Below are positions 20,332-30,580 of a DNA stretch of 64,000 bases, piece by piece. The translations under genes and the position numbers were made by a program. Each line of letters opens with the position of its first letter. Positions within the stretch are counted from its first letter, which is position 1. The notes beneath the pieces are model-generated. The model did not search any database and was not told the DNA's origin. It worked only from the letters and a program-made list of their open reading frames with translations. Source of the stretch: Franzmannia pantelleriensis (GTDB lineage Bacteria > Pseudomonadota > Gammaproteobacteria > Pseudomonadales > Halomonadaceae); assembly GCF_900102875.1 (NCBI RefSeq), contig NZ_FNGH01000001.1, positions 338,993 to 402,992 of the forward strand, given 5' to 3'.

Positions 20332-20450
20332 TTGACTGCTCCTCGCCCTGAAGGACGAGGATTCCCAATTCACCGAGAACCGGACGCGGAGACTGGCTCC
20401 ATGCCGCTTACATTCTCTCCAAGGGCTAACACCGCCAGCCCGGCGGCTTT
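20332..20450 (-). ncRNA. Probable TnpB guide RNA (reRNA/omega RNA) overlapping the 3' end of tnpB
   Basis: On the minus strand the last part of tnpB and about 38 bases after its stop form the standard RNA scaffold: GGAGCC...GTCTCC-type pairing, then CCTCGTCC-TTCA-GGGCGAGG just before the element end at AGTCAA. By the known TnpB model the guide is the flank beyond 20332, i.e. the last bases of can. The left boundary is set by the element end; the right boundary (start of the RNA) is approximate. Confidence 0.7.
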
Positions 20451-21515
20451 GATGTTGATCGCGGCATTGATGTCGCGGTCGTGTTCGGCGGCGCACTCAG
20501 GACACGTCCAGGCCCGAATCTGCAACGGCATCTCGGGCATCACGTGGCCACAGCCTGAACAGCGTTTGCTGGAGGGATACCACTGGTCGACCGCCGACAG
20601 TTGCCGGCCCGACCAAGCCGCCTTGTACTCCAGCTGGCGGACGAACTCACCCCAGCCGGCATCGCTGATCGACTTGGCCAACAAGCGGTTGCGCAACATG
20701 TTCTTCACCTTGAGGGACTCGACGCAGATCACTTGGTTCTCGTTGACGATCTGGCGGGACAGCTTGTGCAAGCGGTCCATCCGGCAATCGGACATCTTGG
20801 CGTGAAGGCGGGCGACCTTCTGTCTGGCTTTGGCACGGTTCTTCGAGCCGAGTGTTTTCTTGCTCAGCCGACGCTGCGCCTTAGCCAGACGGGCCGCGTA
20901 CGTCGCCGTATGGCGGGGGTTGCCGATTCGATGCCCATCGCTGGTGACGAACAGGTCTTTCAGACCGAGATCAATGCCCACCATCTTCGGCGTGACAGGC
21001 AGCATCTCGGGCTCGAACTCGCAAAGGCAGCTGACGAAGTAGCGCCCTGCGGCGTCCTTGGACACGGTAACGGTAGTCGGTTCGCTTGGCAGCTCGCGGC
21101 TCCAGCGGATCCCCAGCGGTTCTTTGCACTTGGCCAGGAACAACTGACCATCGCGGTACTTGAAGGCCGAGCGAGTGAACTCCGCCGACTGGCGATGCCG
21201 CTTGCTTTTGAAACTGGGGTAGCGGGCGCGACCTTCGAAAAAGTGCTTGAAGGCCGTCTGCTGGTGGCGAAGGCACTGCTGAAGCGGGACCGAGCTGACC
21301 TCGTTGAGAAACGCGGTGTCATCGGCCTTCTTCATCCGCGACAGCTCAGCATTGGCCGCCATATAGCCGACCTTTTCCTTGCGGTCGCGGAACGCATCGG
21401 TGCGATAGCGAAGCACCGCGTTGTAGACGAAACGCACGCAGCCGAACGTCCGAGCCAGAAGCTGTACCTGCTCAGGCGTCGGGTAGAAGCGATATTTGTA
21501 GGCGCGTTTCGTCAT
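20370..21515 (-). CDS. tnpB: RNA-guided endonuclease TnpB (IS200/IS605 OrfB)
   Basis: The 381-residue protein has the N-terminal OrfB helix-turn-helix region (MTKRAYKYRFYPTPEQ), a WED/REC-like middle, and a RuvC domain with Asp182 (GIDLGLKD), Glu266 (ICVESLKV) and Asp348 (HDRDINAAINI). A zinc ribbon CSGCG...CPEC (Cys319, 322, 338, 341) is inserted before the last motif. All catalytic and zinc residues are present, so it should be an active guide-RNA nuclease that promotes retention of the element. I took the ATG at 21515; the frame is open another 12 codons, but MTKRAYKYRF is the family start. The stop lies inside the guide RNA. Confidence 0.94.
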   Translation of the reverse strand: MTKRAYKYRFYPTPEQVQLLARTFGCVRFVYNAVLRYRTDAFRDRKEKVGYMAANAELSRMKKADDTAFLNEVSSVPLQQCLRHQQTAFKHFFEGRARYPSFKSKRHRQSAEFTRSAFKYRDGQLFLAKCKEPLGIRWSRELPSEPTTVTVSKDAAGRYFVSCLCEFEPEMLPVTPKMVGIDLGLKDLFVTSDGHRIGNPRHTATYAARLAKAQRRLSKKTLGSKNRAKARQKVARLHAKMSDCRMDRLHKLSRQIVNENQVICVESLKVKNMLRNRLLAKSISDAGWGEFVRQLEYKAAWSGRQLSAVDQWYPSSKRCSGCGHVMPEMPLQIRAWTCPECAAEHDRDINAAINIKAAGLAVLALGENVSGMEPVSASGSR

Positions 21516-21580
21516 ACCAACACTGTATAAATAAACACCCATAGATAGCAACTACCTAAGCAGGAGGCAGCGAGAACAGG

Positions 21581-21647
21581 GTCGTCCTGGCGGACGACGC
21601 GCTATCCCTCCCGGCACTAGAAGTACCGGGTATCTCGCGCAAATCTG
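21581..21647. repeat. Distal terminal structure of element B
   Basis: Hairpin 1 is GTCGTCC-TGGC-GGACGAC (21581-21598). Hairpin 2 is CCCGGCACT-AGA-AGTACCGGG (21610-21630). In hairpin 1 the C-G pair of element A has become T-A, keeping the stem. It ends at the pepQ ATGA. Confidence 0.85.
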
Positions 21648-22961
21648 ATGAGCGAACGCGACACGCTTCATCTCGCCCATCTCGAGGCGCTACAGCATGC
21701 CTACAGCGCCCTTCTCGAGGCCGCTGGCATCGATGCGCTGTGGATCTACAGCGGTGCGCCCATGTCGCATCACGGCGACGATCAGTATCCCGCCTTCAGG
21801 GCCTATGGCCACTTCGTCCACTGGGTGCCGATGGCCGAGCTGAGCCATAGCTGGCTGCTGATCCGTCCCGCTCAGCCGCCACTGCTGCAAATCCATGCCC
21901 CCGACGATTTCTGGCACCTGCCTGCGCAGCGCCCGGACGCCGCCTGGAGTCGCGCCTTCGAGATACGCCTGAGCGATGACGCCGCACCCCCCGATTGTTC
22001 GGCCACGCACCGGGCGGTGATTGGTGATCTGGATGCTCAGCAAGCCGGCGCCATGGGAGCGACACTCAACCCGCCCGCACTGCTCGACGCCCTCGACCGT
22101 GGCCGCCTGCATAAGTCCGCCCATGAGGTGGCCTGCCTGCGTGACGCCAATCGCCAGGCGCTGGCGGGCCATGCCGCCGCGCGTCAGGCCTTCGAGGCCG
22201 GCGCCGGCGAACTGGATATCCATCTCGCCTACCTGGTCGCCAGTCGTCAGCGCGAATCGGCGTTGCCTTACGACAGCATCGTCGGCCTCAATCATCACGC
22301 CGGCGTGCTGCACTACCAGCACTACGACCTCGAGGCGCCTCAGCAGCGGCATGCCCTGCTGGTCGACGCTGGCCATCGCGAGCGCGGCTACTGCGCCGAC
22401 ATTACCCGTACCTGGGCAGGCCCTGCCGCTCCGGACGTTTTCGCCTCACTGCTCGAGGCGATGCAGACGCTGCAGCGAGAGTTGATCAGCGCCTGTGCGC
22501 CAGGCGTGGCATTCGTCGAGCTGCATCAACGCATGCATTATGCGCTCGCGGCCATGCTGATCGAGCACGGCGTGATTCGATGCTCTATCGAAGCGGCCGT
22601 GACGGGGGGGATAACGCGCGCCTTCTGTCCGCATGGCCTGGGTCACTCGCTGGGCATCCAGGTCCACGACGTGGGTGGCAAGCAGAACGATGCCGGCCGC
22701 CCGCTGCCGTCGCCTGCGACCGACCCCGCGCTGCGTCTGACGCGCCCGCTGTCACCGGGGATGGTGGTGACCATTGAACCCGGCTGCTATGTCATCCCGA
22801 TGCTGCTCGAACCGCTGCGCAGCGGCGGTCTTGCGGCGCAGATCGACTGGTCGCTGGTCGAGCAACTGGCGCCCTGTGGCGGCATTCGCCTCGAAGACAA
22901 TATCGTCATTACCGACACCGGCCATCACAACCTGACCGCGCTGGCCCAGCAAGAGACCTGA
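21648..22961 (+). CDS. pepQ: Xaa-Pro dipeptidase PepQ (M24 metallopeptidase)
   Basis: PepQ hydrolyses dipeptides with C-terminal proline. The 437-residue protein has an N-terminal creatinase-like domain with YSGAPMSHHGDDQYPAF and a pita-bread catalytic domain. The five metal ligands are visible: two Asp in VDAGHRERGYCADITRTW, His in PHGLGHSLGIQVHDVGG, Glu in TIEPGCY and Glu in RLEDNIVIT. The ATG at 21648 is the first base after element B, and no ribosome site precedes it. Without the insertion it would lie about 11 bases after can, so the two were probably one operon. Confidence 0.93.
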   Translation: MSERDTLHLAHLEALQHAYSALLEAAGIDALWIYSGAPMSHHGDDQYPAFRAYGHFVHWVPMAELSHSWLLIRPAQPPLLQIHAPDDFWHLPAQRPDAAWSRAFEIRLSDDAAPPDCSATHRAVIGDLDAQQAGAMGATLNPPALLDALDRGRLHKSAHEVACLRDANRQALAGHAAARQAFEAGAGELDIHLAYLVASRQRESALPYDSIVGLNHHAGVLHYQHYDLEAPQQRHALLVDAGHRERGYCADITRTWAGPAAPDVFASLLEAMQTLQRELISACAPGVAFVELHQRMHYALAAMLIEHGVIRCSIEAAVTGGITRAFCPHGLGHSLGIQVHDVGGKQNDAGRPLPSPATDPALRLTRPLSPGMVVTIEPGCYVIPMLLEPLRSGGLAAQIDWSLVEQLAPCGGIRLEDNIVITDTGHHNLTALAQQET

Positions 22962-23023
22962 TACAGGTTGCGTGGCGCCGACAGCGAGATAAGCTGGAAG
23001 TACGCCCATCCATCGAGGCTGGC

Positions 23024-24064
23024 ATGTCACGTACTATCGTTCCCGCGGATTACCGCCCCCCGCGCGGCTTGAGCAACCGCCACGTCCAGACCCTGCTGCC
23101 GCGGCTACTGCCGCGGCGACGGCTGGCGCGAGATACTGAAATCCTCAACCTGCCGGATGGCGATTTCGTCGAGCTGGCCTGGCTGCGCCAGGCCCCGCGC
23201 CGCGACGATGCCCCGCTATTCATTCTCTTTCACGGGCTCGAGGGATCCTTCGATTCTCCCTACGCCGGTGCGCTGATGGGAGCCGCCCAGCAAGCCGGTT
23301 GGCGGGCGGTGATGATGCACTTTCGCGGCTGCGGCCAAGCCCCCAATCGCCTGCCACGCGCTTATCACAGCGGCGACACCGCCGACGCCTACTGGGTGAT
23401 CGGCCAGCTCGCCCAGCGCTACCCTCACGCTATCAAGGTCGCCGCCGGGGTATCGCTGGGGGCCAACATGCTGGTCAAGCTGGTGGCGGAACAGGGGGGA
23501 GATGGACTCGACCTGGCCGGTGCCATCGCCATCTGCGCCCCACTCGATCTGGCCGCCAGTGCCGATGCCCTGAATACCGGTTTTGCACGAATCTATCAGC
23601 GCCACCTGCTGCGCTCGCTGAAACGCAAGGTGATGGCCAAGATGGCTCAGGGGCCGATGCCGATCGCGCTGTCACCGCATCAGTTCAAGGAGCTGGATAG
23701 CTTCTGGGCCTATGACAACGAGGTCACCGCGCCGCTGCACGGCTTCAGCTCCGCCAGCGACTACTACCGGCGTGCTTCCGCTGGGCGCCTGCTAAGCGAG
23801 ATCGAGCTGCCCACGCTGATCCTGCACGCTGCCGATGACCCCTTCATGCCCGGCGACCTGTTTGACCACCTGCCGACGCCGTCGGATTCGGTGCGTGTCG
23901 AGATCGCTCGGCATGGTGGCCACGTCGGCTTTCTTGAATATCGCCGTGGCGGCCTGCGTTCCTGGTTGGCGAGGCGCGTCGGTGAGCAGCTGAACGACTG
24001 GGCGGCACTGGGTAGTGCCGCCAGTGGACAGCCAATTCCCTCGGCTAGCCGATCGGACAACTGA
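23024..24064 (+). CDS. yheT: YheT-family alpha/beta hydrolase
   Basis: The 346-residue alpha/beta hydrolase of the YheT/ABHD1 group starts [20 protein letters not shown], the family signature. The oxyanion region is [15 protein letters not shown] and the nucleophile elbow [11 protein letters not shown] (Ser). Late Asp and His residues are in [12 protein letters not shown] and [10 protein letters not shown]. It is probably an esterase; the substrate is unknown. Its 3' end overlaps the 3' end of msrA, on the other strand, by 20 bases. Confidence 0.9.
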   Translation: MSRTIVPADYRPPRGLSNRHVQTLLPRLLPRRRLARDTEILNLPDGDFVELAWLRQAPRRDDAPLFILFHGLEGSFDSPYAGALMGAAQQAGWRAVMMHFRGCGQAPNRLPRAYHSGDTADAYWVIGQLAQRYPHAIKVAAGVSLGANMLVKLVAEQGGDGLDLAGAIAICAPLDLAASADALNTGFARIYQRHLLRSLKRKVMAKMAQGPMPIALSPHQFKELDSFWAYDNEVTAPLHGFSSASDYYRRASAGRLLSEIELPTLILHAADDPFMPGDLFDHLPTPSDSVRVEIARHGGHVGFLEYRRGGLRSWLARRVGEQLNDWAALGSAASGQPIPSASRSDN

Positions 24065-24680
24065 CCCCGGTTCCCTTCAGCCCGCAGTAGCCGTGGGGGT
24101 TCTTGGCCAGGTACTGCTGGTGGTACTCCTCGGCGAGATAGAATGCCTCGAGTGGTGCAATCTCGGTGGTGATAGGCCCTCGTCCGGCGGCTTGCAGCGC
24201 CTGCTGGTAAACATCGCGACTATGCGTGGCAGCCTCCAGCTGCGCCTGCGAGGTGGTATAGATCGCCGAGCGATACTGGCTGCCTCGGTCATTGCCCTGG
24301 CGCATGCCCTGGGTGGGATCATGGGCCTCCCAGAATACCTGCAGCAGCGCGGTGAGCGGCAACCGGGTCGGATCGAAGACCACCCGCACCGCTTCGGTAT
24401 GGCCGGTCAGTCCGGTGCAGGTCTCCTCATAGGTCGGGTTGGGCGTATAGCCGCCGGCATAGCCCACCGCAGTGACGTACACGCCGGGCAACTCCCAGAA
24501 CAGCCGTTCGGCCCCCCAGAAACAACCGAGTCCCAGCACCACTTCCTCGTAGCCCTCAGGAAAGGGTGGCAGCATATTGGCGCCATTGACCAGATGCCGA
24601 CCGCTGACGCGCAGCGGCGTGTCACGCCCCGGGAGCGCGCGCTCTGGGTCGACCATGGATGTCTTGTCGTGCAGTGGCAT
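24045..24680 (-). CDS. msrA: Peptide methionine sulfoxide reductase A
   Basis: MsrA repairs the S-epimer of methionine sulfoxide in proteins. The 211-residue product carries the catalytic [11 protein letters not shown] and the resolving-cysteine tail [16 protein letters not shown] prefer the ATG at 24680 ([19 protein letters not shown]): it aligns with the E. coli start and has GAGGAG 6 bases upstream. The ATG at 24698 would add 6 residues. It follows tamB closely on the same strand, so it may be the last gene of a tamA-tamB-msrA transcript. Confidence 0.94.
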   Translation of the reverse strand: MPLHDKTSMVDPERALPGRDTPLRVSGRHLVNGANMLPPFPEGYEEVVLGLGCFWGAERLFWELPGVYVTAVGYAGGYTPNPTYEETCTGLTGHTEAVRVVFDPTRLPLTALLQVFWEAHDPTQGMRQGNDRGSQYRSAIYTTSQAQLEAATHSRDVYQQALQAAGRGPITTEIAPLEAFYLAEEYHQQYLAKNPHGYCGLKGTGVSCPIG

Positions 24681-24709
24681 GTTGCTCTCCTCGCTCATTA
24701 TCAGGCACC

Positions 24710-27700
24710 TCAGCGCGCCTCGTCGGCACGCCCCAGGCTGAAGCTGTAGACCAGGTCAACGGCCTGGGCTGCTCCTGAGACAGCCTGCAGGTACAGGTTA
24801 CGCCACAGCGTATAGCGCAACGTCAGCTCGGCGATCGGCGAGAAGATCCCCACCCCGTAGCTGACACGCAGGTCATCGGTCAGCTGCCCGCTGACCACCA
24901 CCTGGCTTTCGTCGCCGGTGCCGGCGGTCTCCAGCGCTAGATCATCGACGCCGAACGCCTGGCCGATCTGGCCCACCGCACCACCGGTCTGCGACAGCGA
25001 CAGGCCGATCAGCGCCGATGCCAGGGCGCCATCAGCATCACTGTCCCCAGGGGGCCGGCCGCGCAACAGGTAGGAAAGCGCCCGTCCCTCATCCATCGAC
25101 GGCTCCGAGAACACCTGCAGGTCGGGCGCTTCAGCGGCACCGGTCACCCGCAGGCCAGCGATGACATCATCCTCGGTGACGTTGGGATTGCGAATCGCCT
25201 CGAAGTCGAGCAGCGGCTGGTCTGCAGGGCCACTGAACAGCAGCTGCCCGCGCCGGATCAGCAGGTCCTGGCCAAAGGCACGGAAGCGACCATCGACGAG
25301 GTTGACCTCACCGAACAGCTGCACCGGCCCGGTCTGCTGGCGCACCTGCAGGTTGCCGCGCAGGCCACTCTCCAGGCCATAGGCCTCGAGCTGCATGTCG
25401 GGTCCCAGGGATAGATCCACCTGCACATCCAACTGGATGCCAGCCTCGGCCAGCGCCTCGGAGGTCGCTTCGTCGGCCCCCTCCTCGGCGCGCTCGGCGG
25501 CACGCGCCGCCTCACGTTCAGCACGGCGCTCGTCGCGTTCGCTGATGATGATTTCATCGCTGCTGGGCGTCACCGCCGAGGCCGGCATCTGGCCGATCTC
25601 GAGGCGTGCCCAGGGCACCTCGACCAGCCCCCGCACCTCGAGGCGCTCGGGATCAGCGTCGATAGTCAGGTTAGGAGAAATCCGCAACCGGCCGATATCG
25701 GGCAGTTCGGCAAGTAGCGGATCGCTGCGGCCATCGAGCGTGATCGATGCCTGCCAGTCGTCGGCGCTCGGCCAACTGGCGCTGCCGTCGATGGTCAACT
25801 GCCCCTGCTCGGCGGCGATCAACCCACGAATATCGGCGCGATCGCCGGCCAGCAGGATCTCGAGATTGCCATCCCGCACTTCCACCGGCACGTCACCGCC
25901 CCGTGCCTCCAGACCGCTCAGGCGAATATCACCGTCCAGACTCGGCTCGGCCAGGCTGCCCCCGAGGGTGACATCACCGGTGATTCCCCCTTCCAGAGTC
26001 TGCATATCCGCCACCAGTGCCTGGTAGGGGGCGAGCCGGATGTCGTCGAGTATCAGACGCCCCTGGAGCGGGCCCTGATTGACCGGGTCGTCGATATCGA
26101 TAATCAGGCGGATGTCGCCGGCATCGGCCAGCGACACCCCCAGCTCGGCCTCGGCGCGCGCCTGGGTGGCATCGACATCCAGGCGTAACTGCGAGGCCGG
26201 CAGCTCCCAGGGCTGACCGAAGGCATCCAGCCCGCTCAGTGCCAGGTCGCTGCCGAGTCCTAGATCCAGCGACCAACGCGCACCGCCCGCCGCCCACTCG
26301 GCGAGTAGCTCGGCCTGGGTCTCGCCCTCCACCGACCAGCCCTCGGGCATGAACTCCTCGAGCAGCGACATCGGCAGATCGCGAATCGCCAGCGCTGCGC
26401 TACCCTGCTCGCCGCTGGCACGCAGCGTGTCGGTGACGCACAGCCGGCCGCCACGATCGTAGACCAGGCAGAACGGTTGTACCTGCACGCTGCCCGCGGT
26501 GAGGTTGGCGGCAAGCTCGATCGGCTGGTCGAGGCGGACATTGCCGTGCTCGCTGTCGACCTCCAGCGGCGAGAGACTCGCCTGATAGCGGTCGCGGGCC
26601 TGATTCAGGGCGCCCTCCAGTGCCAGGGCGGCGCGTGATAGCGGCATGCCGGGGCCGGCTATGGCCTCGAGTTCGAGGCGATGGGCCGAAAGACGACCAT
26701 CAAGGTCGAGGCTGACGCTGGAAAAGCGCTGACCGCCGGCGTTGAGGCGCTCGATCTCGAGCGCCGCGTCGAGGGTCGGATCGTCGAGGCCGCTGACGCG
26801 AGCGCGCAGTGACAGCTGCTCGAGCCGGTTGTCGGCGGCGGACAGCGAGTCCCCGACCAGGTCGAGCCGCAGCTGCGGCGCTTCCAGCGTGCCGGCCACG
26901 TCGAAGTCGCCCTGCAGGCTGCCGCCCAGCTCTGGCGACAGCGTGGCGAGATCAGGCGCACGCAGGGTGCCACTGAGGTCGAGGCGCTCGGCGACTCGCC
27001 CGCGGGCGGTGAGGCGATTGTCGCCCTGGCGCAGGTCCAGGGCGGCGATGTCCCAGCGCATCTCGCTATTGCCGCTGAGCTCGGCGTCCAGGGCCAGCGG
27101 CAGCTCCTGCAGTTCACCGCGAATGCTCAGCGCCGGCACCTGCAGTGCCCAGCCTTCAGGCGATTGCACGAAGCCAAGCTCGGCGTTGCCGCTGAGACGG
27201 CCTTGCACCGCATCGGTAAAGACGCCAGGGTCGAGATTATTGAGCTGCAGCCGGGTGTCGACATCTATTCCGTCCAACCAGCGCACTTCGCCGTGACTGA
27301 TCAGCGAGCCGCCCTGCTGCACCGTCACCGACAGCGGCGTCCAGACGAAGTGTTCGAGGTCGCCATTGCCGTTCAACGCCAGCCGCGTGGCCGGTAACTC
27401 GGGGCCCTCGGCGTTGACCGAAAGTGCCGCCTGGTAGCCCAGCAGGCTGCCCTCGAGGCGTAGTACCAGATCGTTGAGGGCGTAGGGGGCTTCAGTCTCG
27501 TCGCCCTGCTGCTCTTGCACGGCGGGAAGCGGCCACTCGAGACGCTCGGCTCGGGCGCTGATGCGCATAGGCAGCGTCGGGTCGAGCACATCGAGGCGAG
27601 CCGTGATGTCGGTGTTGATCTGCCCGGTAGTGGTCAGTTGCGCATCGAGTGCAGAAAGACGTCCGCCCAGTGTCAGGCTCAGCCGCTCACCGGCCAGCTC

Positions 27701-28693
27701 GGGCATGATCTCAGGAAGGTACAGTTCGCCATCGAACTGAGCCTCGAGTGGATAGTCATCGCGGAGTGCCACGCTTGCTGACAGCGACAGGTCGGCGTCG
27801 GCCGTGGCCAGATCGAGACTCGTCAGATCGACCTGCTGGTCCGCCGCGCTGACCGCCAACGCCAGGCGCTCGACACGATACTCGACGGGGCCAAGCAGCT
27901 CTGCGTCGAGGATCTCCAGCGATGGCACCTTGACGTTGAGGGGCAGCGAGATCTCGGGCAGCTGGATACGCTCGCGCTCCTCGAGCGGTAGACTGGCCAC
28001 CCCCTCGAGCTCGGCTGCCGCTTGAGCGGGTAGCGGCGACTGGGCGGCGATGGCGGCATCGATGGCCTCGGCCTCAACGCGCGGCGTGGCGCCATCCTCC
28101 TCAGGCGGCAGCGCCAACCGCGCACCGGGTGTCAACGGCAGCATGATACGCAGACCGAGCAGTTGGGTGGCATGCAGCTCCAGGTCGCTGTTGCTGGCAC
28201 TGGCTCCGCTGGTGAAACGGTCCCAGCGCAGGCGAGTACCGTCACCGAGCTGGATATCGACATCCTCGAGAGACAGCGCGCGCAGTTCGATCGGGAACGG
28301 CAGGGAGATCGGGTCGAGGGCCTCGGGCGGATCAGCGGCCGGCGCTTCGTCCTCAGCAGCGGGTTCCCCAGCCGCCAGACGCACGCTCAGCCCGCGCACC
28401 GCCAGGCGGTCGATGCATAGGCGTCCGCTCAACAGGCAGTCGTCGGCCCAGGCCAGCTCGAACTGCGCCAGGCCGACGCTGGCAGGCCCGGCCTCGAGAC
28501 GCAGGCCCTCGATGCTGAGGCGGTCGAGTGGCGCTCCCTCCGCGGCCTCGTAGGTGTACCAGCCGCGCTGCTGCCCCTGTTCCAATAGCAGTCCTGTCCC
28601 CCAGGGGGATAGCGCAAGTCCCAGGGCAAAGATGATCAGGCCCATCAGCCAGAGTGGCAGCCACAGCACGGCGCGTATCAGCGCCCAAATCAA
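24710..28693 (-). CDS. tamB: Translocation and assembly module protein TamB
   Basis: TamB is a very long inner-membrane-anchored protein that spans the periplasm as a beta-taco groove. With TamA it supports outer-membrane protein assembly or phospholipid transport. The 1327 residues begin with one membrane helix (about 5-28), followed by repetitive beta-strand sequence and a C-terminal DUF490-type domain ([30 protein letters not shown], ending [13 protein letters not shown]). A highly charged Glu/Arg segment near residues 1050-1090 ([18 protein letters not shown]) is a helical insertion. It lies 11 bases after tamA. Confidence 0.93.
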   Translation of the reverse strand: MIWALIRAVLWLPLWLMGLIIFALGLALSPWGTGLLLEQGQQRGWYTYEAAEGAPLDRLSIEGLRLEAGPASVGLAQFELAWADDCLLSGRLCIDRLAVRGLSVRLAAGEPAAEDEAPAADPPEALDPISLPFPIELRALSLEDVDIQLGDGTRLRWDRFTSGASASNSDLELHATQLLGLRIMLPLTPGARLALPPEEDGATPRVEAEAIDAAIAAQSPLPAQAAAELEGVASLPLEERERIQLPEISLPLNVKVPSLEILDAELLGPVEYRVERLALAVSAADQQVDLTSLDLATADADLSLSASVALRDDYPLEAQFDGELYLPEIMPELAGERLSLTLGGRLSALDAQLTTTGQINTDITARLDVLDPTLPMRISARAERLEWPLPAVQEQQGDETEAPYALNDLVLRLEGSLLGYQAALSVNAEGPELPATRLALNGNGDLEHFVWTPLSVTVQQGGSLISHGEVRWLDGIDVDTRLQLNNLDPGVFTDAVQGRLSGNAELGFVQSPEGWALQVPALSIRGELQELPLALDAELSGNSEMRWDIAALDLRQGDNRLTARGRVAERLDLSGTLRAPDLATLSPELGGSLQGDFDVAGTLEAPQLRLDLVGDSLSAADNRLEQLSLRARVSGLDDPTLDAALEIERLNAGGQRFSSVSLDLDGRLSAHRLELEAIAGPGMPLSRAALALEGALNQARDRYQASLSPLEVDSEHGNVRLDQPIELAANLTAGSVQVQPFCLVYDRGGRLCVTDTLRASGEQGSAALAIRDLPMSLLEEFMPEGWSVEGETQAELLAEWAAGGARWSLDLGLGSDLALSGLDAFGQPWELPASQLRLDVDATQARAEAELGVSLADAGDIRLIIDIDDPVNQGPLQGRLILDDIRLAPYQALVADMQTLEGGITGDVTLGGSLAEPSLDGDIRLSGLEARGGDVPVEVRDGNLEILLAGDRADIRGLIAAEQGQLTIDGSASWPSADDWQASITLDGRSDPLLAELPDIGRLRISPNLTIDADPERLEVRGLVEVPWARLEIGQMPASAVTPSSDEIIISERDERRAEREAARAAERAEEGADEATSEALAEAGIQLDVQVDLSLGPDMQLEAYGLESGLRGNLQVRQQTGPVQLFGEVNLVDGRFRAFGQDLLIRRGQLLFSGPADQPLLDFEAIRNPNVTEDDVIAGLRVTGAAEAPDLQVFSEPSMDEGRALSYLLRGRPPGDSDADGALASALIGLSLSQTGGAVGQIGQAFGVDDLALETAGTGDESQVVVSGQLTDDLRVSYGVGIFSPIAELTLRYTLWRNLYLQAVSGAAQAVDLVYSFSLGRADEAR

Positions 28694-28704
28694 TCGAATA
28701 ATGG

Positions 28705-30579
28705 TCAGAACTCCGGTCCGATCGCGAAGTGGATTCGCCAGTCGCTGTCGTCATCATCCAGGGGGTGGGCCACATCGAAGCGGATGGGCCCTACCGGGGA
28801 GATCCAGCGCACCCCGAGGCCAACCCCGGTGTTGAGCTGGTCGGGCCCCCAGTCATCGAAGGCGTCACCGGTATCGACGAAGGTGGCTCCCCACCAGTCG
28901 CCGGTGACGCGGCGCTGGTATTCGAGGCTGGCGGTGAGCAGCTGCTGCCCCCCCAGGAGGGCGCCGTCTTCGTCACGCGGCGCAAGGGTGTCGAAGGCAT
29001 AGCCGCGCACAGAGCGATCACCGCCGGTAAAGAAGCGCAGTGAAGGCGGCAACTGTTCGAATTCAGAGGTCTCGATGCTGCCCAGGCCTAGCCGACCGAT
29101 GAAACGGTTGTCTTGCCCTACCATGCGGATCCACTGTGAATCAGCCGTGGTGCGGAAGAACTCGATATCCGAGCCCCAGGCGGGGTTCGAGTATTCGAAG
29201 GCGACCCGCTGACGGTCGCCCCAACTCGGGAAACGCGGGTTGCGTGTGCGCGTCCGCGACCAGCTGATCCCCGGGTAGAGCAGAAAGGTCTGACCGTCGT
29301 CGACGCCCTGGGTAAAGTCTTCGAAGGTGCTGCGCAGATAGGCGCTCTGGACCCAGCCGTTATCGAATTCCCAGCGTCGGGCCAGCTCCACCGAGGCCTC
29401 GAGACTGCGGGTATCATCGCTGTCGCGGTGGCGGAAACCGTACTGTAGCCGATAACTGTCGCGCAGCGGATCCTCCAGCGGGATGGCATACTCGCCGGTG
29501 AAACGCTGTTCAGGCCCCGAGAGGAACAGGTCATGGTTGAGACTATGTCCGAGGCGGTTGATCCACGGCTGATTCCAGCCCAGCCGCATCCGGGGACCTA
29601 CATCGGTGGCATAGCCTATCCCGACCTCGAACTGATGTCGGTCGGCCGGCACCAGATTGACGTCGATGGGCACGTCCAGAGGCTGCGGCGTCAGGGCACG
29701 CACTGCGGCAAGGCTCTGGGCGCTGATAATCGGGCCCTCTACGGGGGTGTCGGCGGGCGGTGCCGGTGGTGCGCCCTCCCCTTCAAGATCGGCCTGTTGC
29801 CACCAGCCGGGACCGGCCGGGGCATCCAGTGCCAAGCTTGCGTCGCCGCCGACCCGGGGACGCACGCTGATCGAACTGAACCAGTTGCTCTGCCCTAGGC
29901 GCTGATTGTAGCGGGCTAGATCGCCGGCCAGATAAGGGTCGCCAGGCTCGAACGGCAGCATGCGACGCAGGCGATCCTCATCGATATGACTGCCGTAAAA
30001 GCGAGGCTCGCCGAAGCGGTAGCGTGGCCCGCTGTCCAGCGTCAGATAGAGCCGCGCGCTCTGCTCCCAGGGGCGAACTTCCAGGCGCCGGTCGAGAAAG
30101 CGCGAATCGAAGTAGCCGCGCTCCAGGGATAGCCCCGAGAGGCGGTTACGCAGACGGTCATAGGGGGCGTGTTCGAGGGGGTCGCCCTCGCTGAGGGGAA
30201 AGTCATCCACGGCATCGACGAACGGCTGGTCGCGCCTCGCCTCGCCGCGCACCTCAAAGTTCAGGGTCTGGATCAAGACCTGGGGGCCCGGCTCGACCAT
30301 CACCGTGACGCGCTCTACCGGATCACCGGAAAATCCCAGCTGGAGCTGGGGCTCATAGTAACCATAAACCCGTAGCGCCTCTCGACTGCGGCGACGCACC
30401 ACCGACTCGAGACGCGACTGGCTGTACTGGGCGGCATCCAGGCCATCCAGATAGAGCACGATGTTGTCAGCGGGGCGACCGGTAATGCCTTCGACGTCGG
30501 CATCCAGCGCCCAGGCCGGCGCGAGGCTTGTCAAGCAGGCTGCTATTGCCGCCAGGCGCAACACAGCGCGACATTCCAT
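28705..30579 (-). CDS. tamA: Outer-membrane Omp85-family protein TamA
   Basis: TamA is an Omp85-family barrel that partners TamB. The 624-residue product has a signal peptide (MECRAVLRLAAIAACLTSLAPAWA), three POTRA-like repeats in about residues 25-260, and a C-terminal 16-strand barrel. The barrel carries the Omp85 motif VRGYAFDTLAPRDEDG and the closing strand DWRIHFAIGPEF, ending in Phe as BAM substrates do. The ATG at 30579 starts 1 base after the stop of the coiled-coil gene. A proline-rich insert (GAPPAPPADTPVEGP) lies between POTRA repeats and barrel. Confidence 0.93.
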   Translation of the reverse strand: MECRAVLRLAAIAACLTSLAPAWALDADVEGITGRPADNIVLYLDGLDAAQYSQSRLESVVRRRSREALRVYGYYEPQLQLGFSGDPVERVTVMVEPGPQVLIQTLNFEVRGEARRDQPFVDAVDDFPLSEGDPLEHAPYDRLRNRLSGLSLERGYFDSRFLDRRLEVRPWEQSARLYLTLDSGPRYRFGEPRFYGSHIDEDRLRRMLPFEPGDPYLAGDLARYNQRLGQSNWFSSISVRPRVGGDASLALDAPAGPGWWQQADLEGEGAPPAPPADTPVEGPIISAQSLAAVRALTPQPLDVPIDVNLVPADRHQFEVGIGYATDVGPRMRLGWNQPWINRLGHSLNHDLFLSGPEQRFTGEYAIPLEDPLRDSYRLQYGFRHRDSDDTRSLEASVELARRWEFDNGWVQSAYLRSTFEDFTQGVDDGQTFLLYPGISWSRTRTRNPRFPSWGDRQRVAFEYSNPAWGSDIEFFRTTADSQWIRMVGQDNRFIGRLGLGSIETSEFEQLPPSLRFFTGGDRSVRGYAFDTLAPRDEDGALLGGQQLLTASLEYQRRVTGDWWGATFVDTGDAFDDWGPDQLNTGVGLGVRWISPVGPIRFDVAHPLDDDDSDWRIHFAIGPEF

Positions 30580-30580
30580 A

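Larger units (their letters stand above)
20332..21647 (-). mobile_element. Element B: TnpB-only IS200/IS605-family (IS1341-like) element
   Basis: A single tnpB lies between the guide-RNA-side end (plus strand TTGACT then CCTCGCCC-TGAA-GGACGAGG, 20332-20362) and the opposite end (hairpins at 21581-21598 and 21610-21630, ending ...AAATCTG at 21647). The second end is near-identical to that of element A. There is no tnpA and no target duplication, as expected for the family. It sits between can and pepQ, right against the ATGA start of pepQ. Confidence 0.88.

Noticed and set aside
18955-21647. A composite transposon carrying can, with elements A and B as its ends
   Set aside because: Both elements belong to the single-strand IS200/IS605 type, lie in the same end orientation and sit at separate gene starts. 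can looks like a native gene in an old can-pepQ operon, so two independent insertions are simpler.
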